11,526 bases of DNA from positions 1 to 11,526 of the forward strand of contig CANBUA010000138.1 in assembly GCA_947372535.1 (NCBI GenBank), read 5' to 3'. The stretch comes from Burkholderiales bacterium (GTDB lineage: Bacteria; Pseudomonadota; Gammaproteobacteria; Burkholderiales; Burkholderiaceae). The notes under the pieces are model-generated. The model was not told the origin of the DNA, searched no databases, and saw only the letters and a list, made by a program, of their open reading frames with translations. Position numbers and translations under genes: made by a program. Positions 6,627-11,526 of the stretch are shown here, in pieces (positions within the stretch are counted from its first letter, which is position 1; each line of letters starts with the position of its first letter).

Positions 6627-9038
6627 ATGAGTCGATTCAATGTCCGCAAGGTGGCCGTGCTTGGCGCCGGCGTGATGGGCGCGCAGATCGCCGCCCATCT
6701 GGTCAACGTGAAGGTGCCGGTCGTGCTGTTCGACCTGCCCGCCAAGGAAGGTCCCAAGAACGGGATCGTCACCAAGGCCGTCGAGAACCTCAAGAAGATG
6801 AAGCCCGCGCCCCTGGGCGTGGCGGAAGACGCGTCGCTGATCCAGCAAGCCAACTACGAGGAACACCTCGAGTTGCTGCGCGGCTGCGACATCATCATCG
6901 AGGCCATCGCCGAGCGCATGGACTGGAAGGAAGACCTCTACAAAAAGATCGCGCCTTTCGTCAACGACACCGCGATCCTGGCCACCAACACCTCCGGCCT
7001 GTCGATCACCAAGATGTCGCAAGTGCTGCCCGAGCAACTGCGCTCGCGCTTTGTCGGCATCCACTTCTTCAACCCGCCCCGGTACATGTACTTGGTCGAG
7101 CTGATCCCCACCCCGACGACCGACGCCAAGATCGTCGACCAGCTGGAAACCTTCGTGACCACGGCCGTGGGCAAGGGCGTGATCCGCACCAAGGACACGC
7201 CTAACTTCATCGCCAACCGCGTGGGCATCGCCGGCGCGCTGCTGACCATGGCCGAAGTCGAGAAGTCGGGCCTGACCTATGACATCGTCGACGACCTGAC
7301 CGGCAAGCGCATGGGCCGCGCCAGCTCGGCGTCTTACCGCACGCTGGACATCGTCGGCACGGACATCCTCTCCAAGGGCTCGCAGACCCTGCGCGACAAC
7401 CTGACCAACGACCCCTTCCTGCCTTTGTTCAACGAACCCGCCGTGGTCACCAAGATGCTGGAGATGGGCCTGATGGGCCAGAAGTCCGGCGCCGGTTTCT
7501 ACAAGAAGGAAGGCAAGAACGTCTTGCGCCTGGACCCCGCGACCATGACGTATGTGCAAGGTGGCGCCAAGGCCGACAAGGAAGTCACGGACATGCTCAA
7601 GCTGCCCGTGGCCGCGCGCCTGAAGGCTTTGCATGACTCCGAGCACCCACAGGCCAAGCTGGTCTGGGCCATCATCCGCAACGCGCTGCACTACGCGGCC
7701 GTGACGGCTGGCGAGATCGCCGAAACCTGCCGCGACGTGGACTTCGCGCTGCGCTGGGGCTACGGCAACCAGAAGGGCCCCTTCGAGATCTGGCAAGCCG
7801 CCGGCTGGAAGCAAGTGGCTGAATGGATCAAGGCCGACATCGACGCCGGCAAGGCCATGAGCACGGCCCCGCTGCCTTCGTGGGTCTTCGAAGGCCCCGT
7901 GGCCGACAAGGGTGGTGTGCACCAGCCTGAAGGTTCGTGGAGCCCCGCCGCTGGCAAGTTCTTGCCGCAGAACAGCCTGGACGTCTACAAGCGCCAGTTC
8001 TTCCGTGAGACCGTGGACGGCGCGCAATCGCCTGATGCCAAGACCACCGGCAAGACGCTGTTCGAAGACGAATCCATCCGCCTGTGGACGCTGGACGATG
8101 AAGTTGTCATCGCCTCGATCAAGTCCAAGATGCACGCCATTGGCGAAGGCGTCACCGCCGGTCTGACCAAGGGCCTGCAGCTGGCTGAAGCCGAGTACAA
8201 GGGTCTGGTGATCTGGTCGCCCGACGCGCCGTTCTCTGCGGGTGCCGATCTGCAATCGATGATGCCCGCCTTCATGGCCGGTGGTGGCAAGGCGATTGAG
8301 CCGCTGGAAAAGGCCCTGCAAGAGTTCATGCTCTCGCTGCGCTACTCCAACGTGCCGACCGTGGCCGCCATCCATGGCATGGCTCTGGGCGGGGGTTGCG
8401 AGTTGGCCGTGCATTGCGCCAAGCGCGTGGCCGCCATCGAGTCCTACATCGGCCTGGTCGAAGTGGGCGTGGGCCTGATCCCTGGTGCCGGTGGCCTGGC
8501 TTTCCTGGCCCGCCGTGCAGCGGAACAGGTCGAAGCGGCCAAGGGTGTATCGGGCCAGAACGGTGCCGAACTCATGGGCTTCATCAAGGAAGGCTTCCAG
8601 GCCGCCGCGATGGCCAAGGTCGGCGTGTCGGCTCACGAGTCGCGCAAGTTCGGCTACCTGGGTTGGGACGACGTGATCGTGCCGAACAAGGACGAAGTGC
8701 TGTACGTGGCGATTCAACAGGCCAAGGCCCTGTACGAATCGGGCTACCGCGCGCCGCTCAAGCGCCAGTTCGCTGTCGCCGGCCGCAACGTCAAGGCCAC
8801 GCTGCAATCGTCGCTGATCAACATGCGTGACGGCGGCTTCATCAGCGCCCACGACTACCTGATCAGCTCCATGATCGCCGACGTGCTGACCGGCGGTGAC
8901 GTCGATGCCGGCACCCTGGTGAGCGAGGAATACCTGATGGCGCTGGAGCGCAAGCACTTCTGCACGCTGCTGGATCACCCCAAGACGCAAGAGCGGATCA
9001 TGGGGATGATGTCCACCGGCAAGCCCGTGCGCAACTGA
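6627..9038 (+). CDS. Fused 3-hydroxyacyl-CoA dehydrogenase / enoyl-CoA hydratase (FadN-type order)
   Basis: This 803-residue enzyme carries out the two middle steps of beta-oxidation, hydration of enoyl-CoA and NAD-dependent oxidation of 3-hydroxyacyl-CoA. The dehydrogenase half comes first: NAD fold GAGVMG (13-18) with Asp36 after the second strand, GIHFFNP with catalytic His146, Glu158 in VELIP, and ANRVG (196-200). The second 3HCDH helical domain spans about 200-400. The crotonase half follows from about 485: FSAGADL near 536-542 for the oxyanion hole, GGGCEL with Glu592, and VEVGVGLIPGAGG with Glu612. Both hydratase glutamates are present, so both halves look active. The order is the reverse of E. 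coli FadB, where the hydratase is first, and matches Bacillus FadN. AGGAG 5 bases before the ATG supports the start. The thiolase gene begins 17 bases after the stop. Confidence 0.95.
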   Translation: MSRFNVRKVAVLGAGVMGAQIAAHLVNVKVPVVLFDLPAKEGPKNGIVTKAVENLKKMKPAPLGVAEDASLIQQANYEEHLELLRGCDIIIEAIAERMDWKEDLYKKIAPFVNDTAILATNTSGLSITKMSQVLPEQLRSRFVGIHFFNPPRYMYLVELIPTPTTDAKIVDQLETFVTTAVGKGVIRTKDTPNFIANRVGIAGALLTMAEVEKSGLTYDIVDDLTGKRMGRASSASYRTLDIVGTDILSKGSQTLRDNLTNDPFLPLFNEPAVVTKMLEMGLMGQKSGAGFYKKEGKNVLRLDPATMTYVQGGAKADKEVTDMLKLPVAARLKALHDSEHPQAKLVWAIIRNALHYAAVTAGEIAETCRDVDFALRWGYGNQKGPFEIWQAAGWKQVAEWIKADIDAGKAMSTAPLPSWVFEGPVADKGGVHQPEGSWSPAAGKFLPQNSLDVYKRQFFRETVDGAQSPDAKTTGKTLFEDESIRLWTLDDEVVIASIKSKMHAIGEGVTAGLTKGLQLAEAEYKGLVIWSPDAPFSAGADLQSMMPAFMAGGGKAIEPLEKALQEFMLSLRYSNVPTVAAIHGMALGGGCELAVHCAKRVAAIESYIGLVEVGVGLIPGAGGLAFLARRAAEQVEAAKGVSGQNGAELMGFIKEGFQAAAMAKVGVSAHESRKFGYLGWDDVIVPNKDEVLYVAIQQAKALYESGYRAPLKRQFAVAGRNVKATLQSSLINMRDGGFISAHDYLISSMIADVLTGGDVDAGTLVSEEYLMALERKHFCTLLDHPKTQERIMGMMSTGKPVRN

Positions 9039-9055
9039 TCGATCGGAGCATTGAA

Positions 9056-10267
9056 ATGACTCAACTCAAAGACGCCTACATCGTCGCCGCAACGCGCACC
9101 CCGATCGGCAAGTCCGGCCGTGGCGTGTTCAAGAACACCCGTCCGGACGACCTCCTGGTGGCCGTGATCAAGAGCGCCCTGGCCCAAGTGCCATCGCTTG
9201 ACCCTGCGGCCATCGAAGACGCCATCATCGGCTGCGCGATGCCCGAGGGCGAGCAAGGCATGAACGTGGCCAAGATCGGCGTGCTGCTGGCCGGTCTGCC
9301 CAAGACCGTGGCCGGCGCCACCGTCAACCGCTTCTGCGCGGCTGGCATCACCGCCGTGTCCATGGCCGCCGACCGCATCCGCGTCGGTGAAGCCGATGTG
9401 ATGATCGCCGGTGGCGTGGAATCCATGTCCATGGTGCCCATGGGCGGCAGCAAGCCGTCCTTCAACCCGGCCATCGTGAACCTGGAAGAGAACGTGGGCA
9501 TCGCCTACGGCATGGGCATGACCGCCGAGAAGGTGGCCGAGCAGTGGAAGGTGACCCGCGAAGAGCAAGACGCTTTTGCGGTCGAATCCCACCGCCGCGC
9601 CATCGCCGCGCAGCAAGCCGGTTTCTTCAAGGCTGAGACCACGCCGATCGAAATCGAAGTGCGCACGCCCAACCTGGAAACAGGCGAAGTGACGATCACC
9701 AAGAAGCTGATCACGCAAGACGAAGGCGCTCGCCCTGACACGTCCATGGAAGGCCTGGCCAAGCTGCGCGCCGTGTTCGCGGCCAAGGGTTCGGTCACCG
9801 CCGGCAACAGCTCGCAAACGTCCGACGGCGCTGGTTGCCTGATCCTGGCCTCGAAAGAAGCCTGCGAGAAGTACGACCTCAAGCCGCTGGCCCGTTTCGT
9901 GAGCTTCGCCGTCAAGGGTGTGCCGCCCGAGATCATGGGCATCGGCCCGATCGAAGCCATCCCTCTGGCTTTGAAGGCCGCCGGCATCACCGCCGCCGAC
10001 CTGGACTGGGTCGAGCTGAACGAAGCGTTTGCCGCGCAATCGCTGGCGGTGCTCAAGGACCTGGACGCCAAGGGCATCGTGCTCGACCGCGCCAAGGTCA
10101 ACCCGATGGGCGGCGCAATCGCCCTGGGTCACCCCCTGGGTGCCACGGGAGCCATCCGTGCCGCCACGGTGGTGCACGGCTTGATCCGTACGGGCGGCAA
10201 GTACGGCATGGTCACGATGTGCATTGGCACAGGTCAAGGTGCCGCTGGCATCATCGAACGCCTGTGA
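9056..10267 (+). CDS. fadA: Acetyl-CoA C-acyltransferase (3-ketoacyl-CoA thiolase)
   Basis: The thiolase splits 3-ketoacyl-CoA with CoA into acetyl-CoA and a shortened acyl-CoA, the last step of the spiral. The 403 residues are normal length for the family. Three catalytic sites are intact: Cys94 in NRFCAAGITA (nucleophile), His359 in GGAIALGHPLGATG, and Cys389 in MCIGTGQG (acid/base); NEAFAAQ at 322-328 is also conserved. The lack of the acetoacetyl-CoA thiolase form around the first Cys and the neighbours favour a degradative role over biosynthetic PhaA, but specificity is an inference. GGAG lies 7 bases before the ATG. It is the last gene before a strong terminator, so it ends the main operon with the acyl-CoA dehydrogenase and fused enzyme. 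Confidence 0.94.
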   Translation: MTQLKDAYIVAATRTPIGKSGRGVFKNTRPDDLLVAVIKSALAQVPSLDPAAIEDAIIGCAMPEGEQGMNVAKIGVLLAGLPKTVAGATVNRFCAAGITAVSMAADRIRVGEADVMIAGGVESMSMVPMGGSKPSFNPAIVNLEENVGIAYGMGMTAEKVAEQWKVTREEQDAFAVESHRRAIAAQQAGFFKAETTPIEIEVRTPNLETGEVTITKKLITQDEGARPDTSMEGLAKLRAVFAAKGSVTAGNSSQTSDGAGCLILASKEACEKYDLKPLARFVSFAVKGVPPEIMGIGPIEAIPLALKAAGITAADLDWVELNEAFAAQSLAVLKDLDAKGIVLDRAKVNPMGGAIALGHPLGATGAIRAATVVHGLIRTGGKYGMVTMCIGTGQGAAGIIERL

Positions 10268-10307
10268 TCTGATCGACGCGTGACTCACGCAGACAGTGCT
10301 CGTTGAG

Positions 10308-10333
10308 AAAGCCCGCCACCGTGCGGGCTTTTT
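10308..10333 (+). terminator. Rho-independent terminator after the thiolase gene
   Basis: AAAGCCCGC (10308-10316) pairs perfectly with GCGGGCTTT (10323-10331) around a 6-base loop (CACCGT), with a five-T tract at 10329-10333. It lies 40 bases after the thiolase stop and marks the end of the three-gene operon. Confidence 0.9.
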
Positions 10334-10374
10334 CTTCGCCGCTGATGTTTGTCCGACCTGAAGCCAAGTTGGCG

Positions 10375-10379
10375 GGAGG
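10375..10379 (+). promoter_or_regulatory. Ribosome binding site deciding the hydrolase start
   Basis: GGAGG lies 5 bases before the ATG at 10385 and favours it over the in-frame TTG at 10349. A second ATG at 10391 would be too far away. Confidence 0.75.
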
Positions 10380-10384
10380 TGCTC

Positions 10385-11248
10385 ATGTTCATGCAAGAAA
10401 TCCGTGTCGATGCGCGAGATGGCCATGCCTTGAGCGCCCGCACTTATCAGCCCGTCGAAGCACCGCGGCGCGCGATGTTGATCGCTGGTGCCATGGGCGT
10501 GCCGCAGCGCTTCTACGAAGGCTTTGCCACTTGGCTGGCCGACCAGGGCGTGGCCGTGATCACCTTCGACTGGCGCGGCGTAGGCGCTTCGGCGCCACCA
10601 TCCCTGCGTGGCTTCAAGGCCAGCATCACCGATTGGGCAACGCAGGATTTGCCGGCCATGGTCGATGAGCTGCGACAACGCTGGCCCGGACTGCCGGCCA
10701 CCTACCTGGGCCACAGCCTGGGGGGGCAACTCTTTGGCTGGCTGGACAATGCCTCGGTATTCGACCGCGTGCTCACCGTGGCGGCGGGCAATGGTTACTG
10801 GCGCCTCAACGCCAAGGCGGTGCGTTCGCGTGCGCCCTTGCTGTGGTGGGTGCTCGCGCCCATCGGCATCGCCCTGGCGGGCTACTTCCCCGGCAAGCGC
10901 CTGAAGGTCATCGACGATGTGCCGGCCGCCGCCATGTGGCAGTGGCGCAAGTGGTGCCTGCATCCGGATTACCTGGCCTGCGAAGGCCCGGAGATGGTGG
11001 CGCGTTATGCCAGTGTCTCCACGCCGATCCGTGCCATCGTGATGGACGACGACGAGCTGCTGAGCCCGGCCGGTGTGCGCGATCTGTACCGCCTGTATTC
11101 AACCGCCCCGGTCACCTTCGAGAGCCCGGCGCCTGCGGCGTTTGGCCTCAAGCGCATCGGGCACTTCGGCTTTTTCAAATCGAGCGGTACCCCTTCCAAA
11201 GGGATGACCGACCTCTGGGCCCATGCCCTTCCATGGATCGACGCCTGA
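10385..11248 (+). CDS. Alpha/beta hydrolase (COG4757-like)
   Basis: The 287-residue product has the alpha/beta hydrolase fold. The nucleophile elbow is YLGHSLGGQ (Ser111), the acid is probably one of Asp221-223 in MDDDELLSP, and the base is His260 in RIGHFGFF. FDWRGVGAS (61-69) is the usual loop after strand 4. The pattern WRKWCLHPDY (188-197) and the hydrophobic stretch around 151-168 fit my recollection of the uncharacterised COG4757 group of predicted hydrolases; the stretch is probably a cap helix rather than a true membrane anchor. No signal peptide is seen, so it is cytosolic. Substrate is unknown; a thioesterase or esterase acting on acyl compounds would suit the neighbours, but this is only inferred. 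It lies after the thiolase terminator and needs its own promoter or read-through; I could not find a clear promoter in the 50-base gap. The enoyl-CoA hydratase gene follows after 35 bases. Confidence 0.88.
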   Translation: MFMQEIRVDARDGHALSARTYQPVEAPRRAMLIAGAMGVPQRFYEGFATWLADQGVAVITFDWRGVGASAPPSLRGFKASITDWATQDLPAMVDELRQRWPGLPATYLGHSLGGQLFGWLDNASVFDRVLTVAAGNGYWRLNAKAVRSRAPLLWWVLAPIGIALAGYFPGKRLKVIDDVPAAAMWQWRKWCLHPDYLACEGPEMVARYASVSTPIRAIVMDDDELLSPAGVRDLYRLYSTAPVTFESPAPAAFGLKRIGHFGFFKSSGTPSKGMTDLWAHALPWIDA

Positions 11249-11283
11249 TCGATTCCTTCCCCCATTTTTCAAGGATTCCTCTC

Positions 11284-11526
11284 ATGACTGATGCCATCCT
11301 GGCGCATTGCGAATCGGCCGTTTTGACGCTGACCTTCAACCGCATGGACAAGAAAAACGCCATCACGGCGGCGATGTACACCGGCCTGGCCGCCGCGCTG
11401 GAAGCCGCCGCCATGGACGACGCCATCAAGGCGGTGGTCTTGCAAGGCGCCCCCGAATGCTTCACGGCGGGCAACGACCTGGCCGACTTCAAGACCAACC
11501 CGCCCAAAATGGAAGAGGGTGCGCCA
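11284..11526 (+). CDS. Enoyl-CoA hydratase/isomerase (crotonase) family protein, N-terminal part, cut by window end
   Basis: The first 81 residues are visible, beginning MTDAILAHCESAVLTLTFNR. The crotonase hallmarks present are TFNRMDKKNAIT (residues 17-28), VVLQGAPECFTAGNDLADF with the AGNDL oxyanion-hole loop near 62-66, and a helix between. The AGNDL form, with Asn where many hydratases have Ala, is frequent among hydratase/isomerase paralogues, so hydratase versus delta3-delta2 isomerase cannot be decided. The catalytic glutamates would lie beyond the window. AAGGA 8 bases before the ATG supports the start. It is probably co-transcribed with the hydrolase and is a second crotonase beside the one in the fused enzyme, perhaps for unsaturated or otherwise special acyl-CoAs. 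Confidence 0.9.
   Translation, partial: MTDAILAHCESAVLTLTFNRMDKKNAITAAMYTGLAAALEAAAMDDAIKAVVLQGAPECFTAGNDLADFKTNPPKMEEGAP

Noticed and set aside
7975..7998. Peptide DVYKRQ in the fused enzyme, the known translation of a Nextera mosaic-end adapter
   Set aside because: The bases here are GACGTCTACAAGCGCCAG, not the adapter sequence, and fit the codon use of the gene. It is a natural coincidence at a linker between domains.
10349..10384. TTG start for the alpha/beta hydrolase
   Set aside because: GGAGG at 10375-10379 is properly spaced for the ATG at 10385, and the added residues show no family similarity that I recognise.
4793..10963. Very long minus-strand open frames opposite the beta-oxidation genes (about 660-790 codons)
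   Set aside because: They lie exactly opposite well-recognised genes with strong third-position GC bias, which removes stops on the other strand. Their translations are rich in His, Gln, Arg and Gly without any family motif.

Overview
This window looks like a piece of a GC-rich betaproteobacterial chromosome, most likely Burkholderiales (Comamonadaceae or a close relative). That placement is inferred from the strong G/C bias at third codon positions in the metabolic genes, the frequent TGA stops, and a beta-oxidation operon of a type I associate with that order. No 16S rRNA or other taxonomic marker is present.

Left part (1-3026): two genes for exported proteins, both on the plus strand. The first is the 3' end of a large RTX (calcium-binding nonapeptide repeat) protein with a type I secretion C-terminus; it enters the window in the middle of a tandem repeat of about 143 residues. 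The second is a Sec-exported trypsin-like protein with two C-terminal fibronectin-III-like domains. Its usual catalytic Asp appears to be replaced. These two genes are visibly less GC-biased than those to the right and look like accessory genes.

Middle part (3027-3975): a long, nearly perfect hairpin lies between the convergent protease and HNH endonuclease genes. The HNH gene (minus strand) has a good sigma70-like promoter, with two adjacent inverted repeats at and just after its predicted transcription start. The 325-base gap between the HNH and TetR starts (3651-3975) holds that promoter, an isolated 7-bp-stem hairpin, and a palindrome just ahead of the TetR gene.

Right part (3976-11526): a TetR-family regulator is followed by acyl-CoA dehydrogenase, a fused 3-hydroxyacyl-CoA dehydrogenase/enoyl-CoA hydratase (NAD domain first, as in Bacillus FadN) and a 3-ketoacyl-CoA thiolase. 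Together these three enzymes can carry out a full turn of the fatty acid (or similar acyl-CoA) beta-oxidation spiral. A strong intrinsic terminator follows the thiolase. Beyond it come an alpha/beta hydrolase of the COG4757 type and the start of a second, stand-alone enoyl-CoA hydratase, which is cut by the window end. TetR autoregulation and control of the operon is a reasonable inference from gene order, not something the sequence proves.

I found no convincing novel multi-gene system. The items most worth a second look are the Asp-less protease-like protein next to the RTX gene, the paired inverted repeats at the HNH promoter, the TetR gene that has no ATG start, and the recurrent TGATCGA at the ends of four consecutive genes. 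I saw no tRNA, rRNA, CRISPR array or insertion sequence.
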